64,000 nt of DNA from Rhodosorus marinus (lineage: Eukaryota; Rhodophyta; Stylonematophyceae; Stylonematales; Stylonemataceae), in contig JAMWBK010000003.1 of NCBI GenBank assembly GCA_029953675.1, positions 930,001-994,000 on the forward strand, written 5' to 3'. The translations under genes were made by a program, and so were the position numbers. Positions 43,901 through 56,103 of this stretch are shown here, piece by piece (within the stretch, counting starts at the first letter, position 1; every line of letters begins with the position of its first letter). The notes beneath the pieces were generated by a model, which had not been told where the DNA came from, did no database searches, and saw nothing but the letters and a program-made list of their open reading frames with translations.

Positions 43901-46745
43901 TGTTGAAGATTTTCTCTGGCTCCGTGTGAAGACTCCGGAGGCCGTGAACGTTATATCCGAGAAGTTGAGCGGGTCAGGAGCGGAGGAGAGACGAAGAGAA
44001 TCGGCCGAGCAGGAATTGGTCCATGAAAACATGTTTGAGGACAGCGAAGAGATTGTGAATGATGGCGTTTTTCATATCGAAGATGAGGATGATGACGACG
44101 ACGACGATGACGATGATGATGACGACGACGACGACGATGACGACGACGATGATGACGACGATGATGACGACGACGGCAATGATCCTCATCACGACGCCGG
44201 CTTTGAAGAGGAAAACGAAGATATGGAAATTGATAATGAAGACGAAGCATCTGCCGATAAATCAGGGTCGGAAGAAGGGATGGATGATGACGTGGATAAT
44301 GACGACAATGATGAGCTGAGCGTGGACACGGATGACTTTGGAGTTGAGCATATGGGTACGTCTTTGCCCGTTATCGAGCTCGACTTGGATCGTGTGCCAT
44401 CTCGTGGAAAGTCTCCAAATAGCAGAGTCTCTCGGGACAGTGTCCGAGATGGAACTGGCAGCTCCTCCTCGCCCAAGTCGTATGCAGCGGTAGCAAGCGA
44501 AGGGGGAAGCTCCTCCGGGCAAGCTCAGCGTGGTTCATCGAATGCGGAAAATCATGGCCATCAGTCCGCCGAAAAACTTGTCATCATGTACAACGGATCC
44601 AAAATATCTCGTGACTGGACAATTTTCCAGGGCGTTCTTTTCAAAACGAGAGCCGCGCGCACCGCAGAAGGTCACATACATAGCCATCATGGACGCCATA
44701 GTGGGAGGACTTGCTCGTACTTGTGGGAAGACATTCACACCCTGACATATGCACTTAGCACGGAGGTTAACCCCGAGGAAGCTGCGGAGAAAGGAGATGC
44801 TGTGGGATCCGAGATTGCAGACATCAAGACGGATTTCCCGGGCGTCTCGGAGCATTGGGTTAGAGTGGGCGATTCGAGAGCTCAGTTGCCGTCCTCGAAA
44901 CCGCTAGAGGACTCCTCCGATGAGATGCGGGAAACTATCCAGTTGTGTCAGTACTTGCATTGGGTAAATATTCACGCTGCAGATTTGAGCAATGAAGTAA
45001 CCTCGCAGCTACTACCAGAAGCTGCATTTGTAAGTAGGAGCTTGACAGGGAAATTGTTACGCCAGCTCTCGGATGCGATTAGCCTCTGCGGTGGTATGAC
45101 CCCGAAGTGGGTGTTTTCTGTGGCAAGAAATGTACATTTCCTTTTCACTTTTGATGCTCGACTGTCGCTTTTACAGTCCACGGCACTCGGGCTCGCGAGA
45201 ACACTTCACCGGCTGCAGGAACGGGCGGATGCGGCAAACGCCAGCGGCGGCGGTCGCAGTTCAGGCTCGCACCGTGAGGGTGTTAGACGCATAGCCAGAA
45301 TTCCTAGGCAGAAAGTCAGAATCGACAGATCTAGAGTACTCGAGTCGGCTTACGAGGTTATGAGCATGTACTCGAGCTACAAGAGTATGCTGGAGATTGA
45401 GTACTACAGCGAGGCTGGAACTGGCCTGGGACCAACACTAGAGTTTTATACGATGGTTTCGCGAGAATTGCAGAGGGAGGAGTTGGGTCTTTGGAGAAGC
45501 AAGGGGACGGTGAGAGTCCCATTGAGTAATGACGTGAAGTCGCTCCCGAAACTTCGCAGCAGAAGCAAAGCCTCAACTGAGGGATCGAAGAAAGCCTATG
45601 TAGAGTATATCGTGTCCACATCTGACGGCCTGTTTCCGTCACCCTTGGCCGGAGGGGAGTCGAAGGCGATCACTGCTGTTCTCGCGGCTTTTCGTTTCCT
45701 GGGAAGGCTCAGCGGCAAGGCGCTAACGGATGGAAGGCTGTTGGATTTACGAATGTCCGACGAATTCAATAAGCTCGTACTCCTTTGTGCTGCTGGTGCT
45801 AGCGGGAAGGAACAGAAAGCGAGGACTCACGACGACTTCCTTCTGCCAGAAATGCCGTTTGTTGAGTACGATCTTCGTGCGCTGAGCTCTGTGGACCGAA
45901 TTCTAGCCAAGTCCTTGAACGACCTCAAAGCCACGGACAGAGCTCTAGTTGAAGACCTGTGCCTCTTCTTCGTGTTGCCTGGGAATGACGATATCGAACT
46001 CGTCAAGGGCGGCAAGGACAAGGCTGTGACGGGGGAGAACCTCGATTCATATATTCATGCGGTTATCACCTACGTGCTCTTCGAAGGTGTGAAGAAGCAA
46101 GTAGCAGAGTTTGTTGAAGGTTTCAACGAAGTTATGGATTGTGAGGTATTGCTCTACTTCCAGCCGCAAGAGCTTAATATGATATTCTGCGGGCCTGAAC
46201 GAGAGGAGTGGACGGTGCCATTCTTAACTCAATCGACAAGGTCAGTTTCGCCGTCTACACCCGCTCATAGTTGAGTTTTTCCCCTTTTTTTGTCGCCCAC
46301 TTAGCTCTTCGTCTTTTGAATTCTCTTCGCAGGTGTGACCACGGGTACACCCAAGAAAGCACGTCCGTGCTGAACCTCTTCAGAATTCTGTCCGAACTTG
46401 ATACGGAGGATCACCGGAGGTTCTTGCAATTTGCAACAGGTTAGCAGATCGTTAATATTTCTGAACAGTCCTTTTTCGAACAGGTCGCTAACTCTCCAAG
46501 TCGCGAATACGTTTCCCGGAACAGGGTCCCCGCGTTTGCCTGTTGGCGGTCTTGCCAATTTACAACCTCGACTAACTATAGTGAAGCGGACTCCCGAACA
46601 GGGTCGGTCCGTTGACGAAACTCTACCTACAGTTATGACTTGCACAAACTACCTTAAGCTTCCCGACTACAGCTCTATCCACATAGCAAGAGAGCGGTTG
46701 TTGTACGCCATTCGTGAAGGTCAGGGAAGCTTCGACCTCTCTTAG
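40998..46745 (+). CDS. UPL3: HECT E3 ubiquitin ligase, UPL3/TRIP12 (UFD4) type
   Basis: Four exons, 40998-41633, 41826-46240, 46333-46439 and 46525-46745, give 1792 residues. The N-terminal 210 residues are basic, Ser/Arg-rich and disordered. An armadillo-like array starts at about 213 ([63 protein letters not shown]), matching UPL3 and TRIP12. A run of 29 Asp occupies residues 967-995. The HECT domain closes the protein: [39 protein letters not shown], then [18 protein letters not shown] with the catalytic cysteine at 1759, ending GQGSFDLS. Such ligases handle ubiquitin-fusion and other nuclear substrates. The 4.4-kb second exon is the longest in the window. Start ATG 40998 is the first in the frame that continues through the basic region. 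Confidence 0.96.
44088..44174 (+). repeat. 29-codon Asp run in the HECT ligase
   Basis: 29 uninterrupted GAT/GAC codons after Glu-Asp-Glu. The codon mix is irregular, so it is not a pure trinucleotide expansion. Length read directly from the sequence. Confidence 0.95.
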
Positions 46746-47205
46746 ATAGAACAAAGCAGTAAATAATACGAAACTGAGCCGCTTCCGGTAAAAATGAGTG
46801 GCCGTGGTGCCCTGCCTACCAAGCAGAGGTATCCCAAGCTTATGGACATTTCATCCTGTGGCAAAAGTCGCTTAGAATCTCATACATTTCTTGACAGGAG
46901 GAAGTGCTACACCCTCAAAAAAGTAGGCGCTGAAACTCTCCCACAAAAAAAAACAACGGATAGCAAAGTCCTTGGAACTCCGAGACAGTGCGTTAATGGA
47001 GCTAAGGTGGTGCAATCTACCAATTCATGCATCAGCAGTTTGAGAATTCGACGATTGAAGCATTGCAAGCCGCACTCCTAAGTCTCCAGGCTATCGTCGA
47101 AAAATCAAGGGTTCGCCAAGCGGGATCGTCCGGAAGAGCCACTCTCTCATGGACACCACACATCGCCCAGGGTTCAGCATGTCCTGTCCACTTTTTGCTT
47201 GCCGA
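46746..47205. other. convergent 3' spacer
   Basis: 460 bases between the stops of the HECT ligase (plus) and the GTPase (minus). A 95-codon plus frame (46794-47081) is not recognisable. Presumed 3' UTRs. Confidence 0.5.
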
Positions 47206-49607
47206 TTAGACGGTGATGTTGAAGGAGAGTCCCAGATTCGCTGGTCCAACCCCAGCCGTGAATCCTGATTTTCAAATGCACCGCGGTCATACAAACAGGG
47301 TTAGCCGCGTGAAGCATCGTTTAGTCTCGTTAAAGAGGGCTTACCGTTTGGTCCAAGCAGAGATGACTGCTCATCGGGCACCATCGAGATCTGAATGTTC
47401 GTTCGACCTTGCTGGTATCTGAAATTCCAACAAGCGAGGATCATTTTAGAAGTGTTGTAGGATGACCGGGATACTTGCAATCGTGATCTTACCCAACGGA
47501 AATGTTCACATTGCTGTCTGGAGGTCGGTAGGCCGCTCCCACATTCCAGTTCCCACTAACTCCACCATAGTGCTGTTGCTGGATCTGCTGCATGCGAGTT
47601 TCCTGCATTTGCAGATACCTAATTGCTTGCCGGCTTTCTTGCGCAGCCTATGTACCACCATCCACATAAGGAAGAAAGTTGATTCAGGAACATCCACAGC
47701 GAACAAAACGACACCTCTTCCAATCAACATACCGCGAGCTGCTGGTCGTAGAGCCTTGTGCGCTGCTTGGAATACTCCTCCATGTAGGTATGGAGCGCTT
47801 TTCGCTCGTTCTCATAGCTCCAGTTGCTTCCAGGCATCACCGACTCATCAGCATCCATACCAAATTGGTTATCAACCTGGTAGAAAATGAAGTCCGTTGG
47901 CGAACCTCCTTCATCTGTGCTGCCCTTGAACGTAGCAATCGCTTTGTCCTTAAGCAGAAGGATCTGCTTTTTGAAGACTGCGTGGAGATTTGCATGTAAG
48001 AAGGTAACCAATTCTTGCTTCTTCCTCTGGACTGACGGGTCTTCCTCAAACCTAGAGAAATTAGTAACTTACTATATGAGAAACATCGAAGTGAAAGTGC
48101 TGTGTCAAGAAAAAGCGGGCAAGGAGCTTACTCAGATGTTTCACCGCTGAAGATCTCAAAGGCATCAGAAAGTACTTTTGCGCTCGTTTGGCCTAGAGAT
48201 TGGATCTTCTCTCCCATGTCCAGCTTCTCCTCGAGTGCGGCCTGCATGAAGACAAGACATACAGACAGCGCCTGGGCTTAGATCCCGCTTCCAAGAGGTC
48301 CGATCCACCACAGTTCTAGAGCTTCTCATGAGCTCTGAGAACAAAACTAAAAGTGAATGACTGGGTTCATGACATACTATTTCGTCGTGAGCGTTCTGGA
48401 ACGCAGCAGAAAATGCAAGATCACTCTTGACAACCGCATCGCTCTTTCCGGGAACTAAATCTGCTGCTGTTGCTCCAGGAGTCCTCTGGTACACCACCTC
48501 CCACAGGTTTTTTGCGTACGCAGACAAACCAGCAGCTGGGATGCCTAGAGTTCATGAACAAGTAAAGTAGTCATCTGTTAGCCGCAATCTGGAGAACTCC
48601 TTGGCACGGTTCTCAATTGCAAACTGTCGGAGAGAATCGGAGATGTACGTACTCTTTGAGTACTGCTCTTTGAAATAGACAGTTCTGGCTGGATCAAAGT
48701 TATCCCTCGCCGTCGCAAGAGCTGCTTCAAATTCATCCGCCATGTAACGAATATGAGGGAGCGCAATCAATTCCATATCAAACACTTCGTCTACGGATCC
48801 AGGTCCGCTTAGTCGCTCCCAAGTCTCCTGAGCGTCGGATACGAGCTTGGACTTGATCGATGAGCTGCTGGAGTCTTCATCTACGTCGTGGACAACGAAA
48901 AGCAGAAGGGACTTGATACTTCCACCACTTCTCCGGGCCTTAGCCTGCTCGTTCATAATCGCCTCAAGGCAAGTGTACGTAGCTGAGTTTACGCGGCCGA
49001 GATCATGATGCCACATATTCACAATCACCACGTCGGACAGAGAAGCCGCGAATCCACTGCACTTGGTGAGGAAAGTCTTGCCACTGCTTCCACGGTCACG
49101 TGCATCAGCACCTATAAACGAAAAACAAAACAAAATCCTCAACATTTAGGACTGATTGATATTATTTCTCTTAGGGCAAGTCTTTCCCTTTCGCTTTCTC
49201 GAGCTAGGAAGAACACAACCGCTAACCTTCGACATCTAAAGCTACGATGAGCCTATTTTCAGCTGGTTTCGAGGCAATGATTCCCTTTGTGGTCGAGGAC
49301 CCAATCGACCCCCTCTCGGCCACCTCAAACTCGGTTCCAAAGATAGCATTCATGAACGATGACTTGCCAGATCCCTGTCCACCAAGGATACTAACCACCA
49401 TAATCGAATCCTCACCCAATCGATCATCTTCCTCGAACCTACGAAAGATAGACCAACATCAACAATCGCGCAACGCAAGAGAGCAAAGTTTTTCTTTCCC
49501 TCAAAACACCAAAGGTACAAACAAACGATTCAAAAATGACGTCCTTACCAAAAATCCTCGGGTCTAATTTCCCCAGACTCATTCACAACCTGCACGATCT
49601 CAGACAT
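47206..49607 (-). CDS. Sey1/RHD3-like dynamin-type GTPase without membrane hairpin
   Basis: Nine exons, 49549-49607, 49227-49438, 48608-49111, 48378-48544, 48132-48241, 47733-48051, 47493-47647, 47345-47418 and 47206-47264, give 552 residues. GTPase motifs: P-loop GGQGSGKS (39-46), switch I Thr70 in GSSTTKGI, G3 DVEGADARDRG (from 88), VVIVNMWHHDLGR, and a diverged G4, FVVHDVDED, where the family has FVIRD. The order and the DVEG-x-D-x-R-x-RG block match Sey1/RHD3/atlastin-like GTPases, which fuse ER membranes. Those proteins are 750-870 residues with two membrane segments near the C-terminus. Here I find none: the C-terminus is Gln-rich (QMQETRMQQIQQQHYGG) and ends in a Gly/Asn tail. The intron at 48545-48607 is the least certain (63 nt, donor GTGCCA). 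Introns are otherwise 74-136 nt. Confidence 0.8.
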
Positions 49608-51137
49608 CTTGACACAGAGATCTTCTAAAAAAAAATTCCCTAGATCAAAACCTCTTAAAAAATCGAGCTCTCCCCTTCCTCCCTGCCTCTTTCCTTATCT
49701 CACTATCTAACAGAGACGCTCTCGTCACATACCACTACCCACCTTCCCCTCCCAATCCCAATTGAATACCTCTCCCACAAACATCAACACCCAAGAACCA
49801 CTCCAGAAACTAAAATCCTCCAATTCCAATCCAGAAAGCCACATCCCCTCAAACCACTGCTAGTTTCCCACAATCTCGTATCGTCTCAGATGCCCCCCCT
49901 TTTCCAGTTCTCGTCGACCAAGACAAACCAAAAAATAAAACATAGTAATCCTAACATATCTTTAAAATAGAACTATTCTGCTCTTAAATATATTAACTAG
50001 GTTCTTACAAAGGGTGATCCGATGCAAAAAAAATTCCACTGCTTTTTTATGTTTTAGTTTACCCCTCCTTAGCACAACAATTAGGAGGTATTTTATACCT
50101 CAATTTGATATATAGAATTTAGTTTTTATGTAGGGAGGGTATCTTTTTAGGTATAAGGAGGAAGTCCGTCTACCCTACCTGTAAGACGGGGTGGAGAAGT
50201 ATATGATGTTAAATTCATCTAAAATATTATAGCACCAAGTTTTGGGGGTTTAAGGGAATGGGAGCACGGTCGTCGACTCGTGCAAATAAGAGATTCAGTC
50301 AATATATCGTCGAGAGGCATCGAATTGGATGAAATTTATATTTTCAATAATGCATGGACATATCCTGTTCACGGAAATTATTACAAAGGATTGCGTGGAT
50401 AATGACTGAGTAAACCCTTTTTTAATGTGTTCGCTTCAACGCGATTTGTTGTTTTCTCTTGATGTACGGAAGAAAAAACTGGACGGAGTTTTCCCACACT
50501 TTTCGCAGGCCTTGAAAACTATTCTACAATTCATGAATTTTGCTTGAGATTTCTATTGGTCGGAAGTAAAGCTATGGACGCGTGTCAATGCATGAGTGTT
50601 CAATAGACTTGCTGGTCTCGGGAATCCAGAGGATGGTCGCTGCTCAGCACCGAAGACCCCGGGAGCTTGAGACATTCTCAGTTTATTAAATCCTTCAGCG
50701 ATGAGAGATGGACTGCGATTTCCCAGAAGTAGTTCCATTCCGAGTCCTTCAAACTTTCGGGATTCAACAGAGGTTTCAAACTCTTTCTCCTCCGCGCAAG
50801 CTCAACTAATTAACCACCACTGGAAGTCAATATACAACAAAACTCGCTTCTTCTTTTCGAAGAAGAAATACCACAAAAAACAATTGCGCACTATCCCAAC
50901 CGAGGCCAAACCAAACAACCACCGTCGGGCATGATCATCTAATATGGTTTCTAGCAGCACTAGATATGAAGAAACCATTGACACGCTCTAGACCTGCAAT
51001 GTGAAACGGCGCGATCACCACGGCGATCGGCGCCCACCCCCCACTACACGAAGCCCTCGCTGTCGGCATCCTTGTTTCGCACGGGAGCTCCTCGCTACCA
51101 CTCTAACTGGTATCACGGGTGGACCCCTTTCTGTCAT
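49608..51137. other. intergenic region
   Basis: About 1.5 kb. The left part should hold the promoter of the GTPase gene (C-rich, 49660-49930), followed by AT-rich DNA to about 50550. The right part is 3' of the desaturase. Short frames at 50553-50934 are not recognised. Confidence 0.45.
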
Positions 51138-52792
51138 CTATTCGAGTTTTTCAACAAGCCTGCGAACGCGCGTGAACGAGGAGAACGCTGTCAGGGACTT
51201 CCCTCTATTAAAGGCATTCCTTCCACTAGTGGTCGACGGTGTCACATACTTAGCCAGCCTGAAGTTCATCAGCAAATTGCGCGCAGCCTTGCTGTGATTG
51301 TAAGTCTCTCCATTGAAAGCCAGAGTGGCGTCACGACCTTTCCAGAACTTCAAGATTTGTGGTCCACCAGGATGATGGGCAAGGAAATCATCAACCTAAA
51401 AGCATCAGCAGACCACCACGAACTGGTATTGAGATTCTGCCTCCCAAAAACCTCTGGGCAATGCGCCAGCTAGCATACCTTGTAGACGATGTTCTCAATG
51501 ACTATTAAGAGTTCACCTTCCTCCGTTCTCCGTCTCACATCTTGCCAGGTCATTTCGTCCAGCGTCTCAATAGGACGTCCCCAATCGATCTCCTTCTTCT
51601 GCTGGTCTAACTCCTGTTGCTTCACCTGGATTCTCGCTTTCTTAATTTCATTGTCTGGGAAGACCAGCAGGCTCGAAGTCATTCCAAGTCTGTAACCATC
51701 GAAAACACCGAGGTAAGAATGCGAACGTCTTTGCCGATTCTTGATCTCCTTGAAATCTGGCACAGGACACACTTACAGGTTGCACAAAGCAATGACCCAC
51801 TTGGTCGGATCATACTGGTACCATCTAATGCCGTTCCTGTAGTCATGAGGGAATTCATGGTGATAGTTGTGATAGCCTTCCCCGAAGGTAACTAGCGCGG
51901 TAATGATATGGTCATAGGATGTGTGTTCCTGAATATTCGAAAAGAGACAGTTCGTCATCTGAAGATTGAGGATGAGCCTATTGGCTATCTGAGACAACAT
52001 ACGGTCGAGTAGGTCTGGCTCCCCAGCGTGTGAGCGAGGGAGTTGACACAGAAGGTTGCCTGGTGAACGATGAACATTCTACCCATGCAAGCATACACCA
52101 CACCTCCCCAGAAGTCATTCCAGCAAAACGAGGACACCACAACCGGCAGAACGAACGCAAAGCCAATCGCGATTGGCAGGTAATTCTTGTGTTGCCACAT
52201 TATGAGTTTGTCCTCGTTCAAATCGGTGATATCGACACGGCCCGAGCGCCCCTTTTCCTGCTTGAACACCATCCAGCCAATATGAGCGTACCAGAAGCCC
52301 TTGTGAACTGCATACGGGTCCTACGCCGAAAATCATGGAATTCAGATCAGGCTCATGCGGGAAAATTTGGTAAATCTCCAGTACCTTCTCGGTGTCCACA
52401 TATCGGTGATGAGCTCTGTGGTTTCTACACCACCACCTGATGGAGCCTTCAAACGCTGCAGCACCCCAGCACGCGAGCACCAGCTGTGTAAACATTCCGG
52501 CTTTGTAGCTCTTATGGGACCACAGTCTATGGTATCCTGCAGTAATGCCAAGTCCACTGAGAATATACTGAGCAAGCGCGAGTACAAGCGTCTGCCACTT
52601 GAGCTCAACAAAGAACATGCCCGCTACGAAGGCAATCAAGGGCGTGAAGATAATAGTCGTGGACAACCAGTTTATCCTTTGAAAGAAGGGCAGATCCTTC
52701 AGATCTCCATCTGTGACATACTTAGACGACTTCGTTTTCTCGTAAACGAGGCCATGGTTCGCGTCATACACATGATCCGCCGCAGCTACCAT
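51138..52792 (-). CDS. acyl-CoA delta-9 desaturase fused to C-terminal cytochrome b5
   Basis: Five exons, 52385-52792, 52003-52320, 51777-51928, 51479-51689 and 51138-51395, give 448 residues. It introduces a double bond in fatty acyl chains at the ER, with electrons delivered by its own cytochrome b5 domain. The three histidine boxes are HRLWSH (88-93), HRAHH (125-129) and HNYHH (262-266). Membrane segments surround residues 45-80, 100-115 and the region after box 2. The cytochrome b5 domain covers about 320-420, with the haem motif HPGG (His371) and a second histidine near 396. This OLE1-like fusion order is known in fungi and some algae. ATG 52792 is the first in-frame ATG. The frame is open up to 52864 and that extra part is hydrophobic, so an upstream exon may add another segment. 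Introns 64-87 nt. Confidence 0.93.
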
Positions 52793-53761
52793 TCTGTCAA
52801 CGTAACCCCAGACAATACAGAAGGAGTACAACACTACAAACCCGACTAGAACCCCGATCAGCAACTACCTGAATATCCACATTGTGAAGTACTCTACCAC
52901 ACGCTCCAACCCTTCTCCCACAACCCCTTCCCTACTTCCAACTTCGCAAATAAGAGACCAAGGCTCACAGGCAAATGGTATTTCCGTCCGCCAAAATCGG
53001 TCTACAGCGTCACCACCTCTTGATTCGCTAAAACAACATAAAATCTATTGTAATGATTGAAACCAAACTATTCAGGCAATTATCATCTAATATACTACAT
53101 CCGAGTCACAACCGTACTCATAATCTGTAAATAATTAGAAATAATATTGATTGATATTTGACAGTTAAAATATTCTTTTTGGCTGTTTCACGGAAAGTCT
53201 CAACAAGGGATGAATACCACTCACTGGCCAGCGCTGGCAGGCCCAAAATTCAGGACTTCTGCTCGTGGTACTCAATAGCTTGAAAAAGTTTTATTCTATT
53301 TAAAATACCAGCTCATGGAGGTCAGGAGACGACTGTTCGACAACCAAAATCAATCCCTCCCCTTCCCCCCCCCAAATATTTTTTGTCTGGGGATACCCTT
53401 CCCATTTGTTGAAAAACGCCTAGGGCCCTATCAGAATCGGATATTTAATGAATCATATTTAGTGGAAAAGATTTGATGGGATCATAAGGATATTAACAGC
53501 AGTGGAACCAGGGTTCAAAGATTCCTTTCCAGTCCCCTAAATATTCTCCGGCTGGGCCAATGATCCATTCCCACCCCCCAACCCCCTCACGCGCTTCTTG
53601 GCGATCCCTCGAAATGTACTGCTTGCTCGATGGAGAGAGCGAATCATATATATTTACATATATATATTTCATGTAAAATTAGATTGCCAGTACCGGTTAA
53701 AGGAAAAGCAGTTGCGAAATTCTTCTTTTCATAATTCTGTATTGGATCATATGATTGAGGC

Positions 53762-53782
53762 TTTTTTTTTTTTTTTTTTTTT
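53762..53782. repeat. poly(T) tract
   Basis: 21 consecutive T on the plus strand within AT-rich spacer DNA. Confidence 0.95.
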
Positions 53783-54803
53783 GAGCGCGCCAATAAAGCA
53801 GTGGTCAATGGATCGAAATTCGTTCAAATGAGGAAAATGTATGGCTCAAAAAATATCGAGATATTTAGCTAACTCGTTAAGACCATATGCTTTCTGGTTT
53901 GAAAGGTTACTCAATTTCAAGAGATATTATTGAGGGGTTATGTGAATCGTCAATATTCAAATTGAAACTTCTAATTATATTATTAATACATGAGTTAACC
54001 TTGAATGGTACTTCTATCTACCCCTGTTGGGTAGTATTTTGTTTGGAGAGGAGCGGAGCGCTGTATCGCAAGCCGACGGAAAGCATTGATTTTAGTTCTA
54101 CAAAATGGACGGTTGGTCGTTTGGATGTTTTGATGAGTGGCCTTTTCACGAGTTTGGTGATTGAATTATTTTTACCTTCAATGTTTTTCTTTTGAATGCT
54201 GGGTGTTGTTGAATGATCGAACGGTTCCCGATCAGCTCGCGTGAGGTCTAAACGCCGTGCAGGCGAAACGTCCACTGAAGCCCGCCATTGGAAGAGACTC
54301 ACGCTAGTTCCGTTGCACCTAATACCCTGACTGCTGCAACTCTATTGAGATAGTTGGTGGGCGTTGAAGAAAAAAAGGCCTGAACGCATTTCAACTTGGG
54401 TATGGTTTAGGATCCGCCACCAAACAGCCCGCCCTCACAGTGCAGATCATCCTGAGAGCGCCGAATGGTAGAGCAATGGCATTGGAAATCTTATCCAGAG
54501 CCTTCCTTGAGATTGTGCATGATTGCAATGAAGCTCGTCCACGAGAACTCCCCGGCGCTGTCCTGTGAGGGTTATTTGGTAGAACTTCGAGCGCACAGCA
54601 CCCCTCTCTCTGCCTTGGCAAACGTGTGCTGTCCCGGGAGTAGTCTGTCTAGTCTGGAGATGTGCAGGTCCTGACAGAGAATATGGTAGTCTTCCTTGCC
54701 ATTTCCCCAGCAGATTCCAGAGCCTTTGCCTCCATTTTGAAACTTAGATAGTTTATTGTTACATTACATTCTACATACATGCGAAGTACAGATCTAGCAC
54801 AAA

Positions 54804-54864
54804 CGCTCAGCATTCAAACTGCTCGCACTGAAAGGCTCAAGGCGAGCAGCTTGAAAGCTGAGCG
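54804..54864 (-). repeat. 23-bp-stem hairpin, likely in 3' UTR of CCCH gene
   Basis: Arms 54804-54826 and 54842-54864 pair at 21 of 23 positions around a 15-nt loop. The hairpin ends 61 bases downstream of the stop codon of the minus-strand CCCH gene, so it would be transcribed in that gene's 3' UTR if the transcript extends that far. Confidence 0.8.
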
Positions 54865-54924
54865 GGGAGATAAAAGTATGAAGTTGTCCAAAATTGCCAA
54901 ATAACGTATTGATCCACTCACATC

Positions 54925-56103
54925 CTACAAAGCATTGTTCTTACCTTTCTCTCCCCACGGTTTCAATTTAACCTCAACCGGAGTTCGAGTTCTTGGACGG
55001 GCTTGGACTGCTTGTGGCTCGGTTCGTGGAGGGCGTCTCCTTGGCTGCTTGTGCATGTAATAGCACACAATGCCTTCTACGCAGTAGCCATTGGTCAGCT
55101 CATTTGGACACTGAAGCAAGTGCTTTCTCCTGCAGTTTTCTCCATCCGGGCAATATCCCTGCGAATCTGCATATTAGAAAAGCCTGGCTTCAAGGTAGGC
55201 TAGGCAAATAGTCCAAACTAACCACGACTGAATATCCTTCACAAAGGGATGCCTCTTCTCCATTGTAGACGTGAAGAAGCGGGCAATCCGTATGTGGGCA
55301 AATCGCTTCGAGGAACTTCTCGCACACTGGAATACGCTTCTTATCGGCTACATGCGCAAGCAAGCATTGCTTGTCTAAGCATGAGCTCATCAGATAGTTC
55401 AGACAAACAGACTTCTGTGATTGCGGAACGGTACAAGACGCAGAAAACGAACGTAGCTCTCACAACCTTCATACCCAGATACTGCAGAGAACTTTTTTTG
55501 CGTATTGGACTCCTCGCACCTTCTGTGGATCGTGATTCAAAGTACACTTCCTCTTATCACACTCTCCAAACCTCTGAAAGTTGAAACAGAAGTGCTTGTC
55601 CTGGTTGGTGACAGCTTGTTGAAGCGCTTTCGGGTTTACGTTTCCCTTCAGATTGACTTCGGAGTTCTTGGTCTTTTTCTGTATGCTTTGGGACAGTTTA
55701 GAGATCTCTTTTCTTAGCTCCGCTGTTTTTTTCTGCTTCAGTTGTAGTTGGAGGTTTGAACTTGTCGCATTTCTAGAAGTCTCAACCACCGCGGATGGTG
55801 GCTTCTGGCTTGAACCCTGCAGGCACAAAGAAACGAAGAGAAAGCACCCGGAAGAGCCGCAAAAGCAGTGAGCGAACGATCTTTCAACTCGCCTCCCTTA
55901 AGCCTGAGCACCCGTTCTGCTCCTCTTAAGGAACGGAAACCAAAGAGACCGAAGGGCAGCTCATAGGACCGAAGCGAGTCCAGCGGCAGTCTCACCCAAG
56001 GAGAATCTCGTGAGCTTTTGGACCCCTTCTGCGCCTTCAGCTTGGAAGCCAAGCGCTTGATTTTCTCTTGCAGTTCCTCTCGCTTCCTTTTTTCGTCAGA
56101 CAT
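54925..56103 (-). CDS. five-finger CCCH zinc finger protein, ZC3H3-like
   Basis: Four exons, 55996-56103, 55520-55816, 55223-55414 and 54925-55158, give 276 residues. Five CCCH fingers follow one another: CFNFQRFGECDKRKCTLNH, CLNYLMSSCLDKQCLLAH, CEKFLEAICPHTDCPLLH, CEGYSVVGYCPDGENCRRKH and CPNELTNGYCVEGIVCYYMH. Spacings are C-x(7-8)-C-x(4-5)-C-x3-H. The arrangement and linkers (HDPQK, RIPVCEKFL) match ZC3H3, a nuclear protein of mRNA polyadenylation and export. The N-terminal third is a charged helical region (EELQEKIKRLASKLKAQK; LRKEISKLSQSIQKKTKN). The last intron was placed with acceptor at 55159, because that choice restores a regular C-x8-C-x5-C-x3-H finger; the acceptor 8 bases earlier breaks the frame. 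Intron 1 is 179 nt, the others 105 and 64. Confidence 0.87.

Larger units (their letters stand above)
52793..54924. other. AT-rich intergenic region
   Basis: About 2.1 kb without a recognised gene. The left end holds the desaturase promoter or a missed first exon. It contains a 21-T run (53762-53782) and, near its right end, a long hairpin downstream of the CCCH gene. The 102-codon plus frame at 53887-54195 is not recognisable. Confidence 0.45.

Noticed and set aside
43951-44319. Long Val/Ile-, Arg/His- and Met/Thr-rich frames over 43951-44319
   Set aside because: These are other-frame readings of the GAT/GAC (Asp) run in the HECT ligase.
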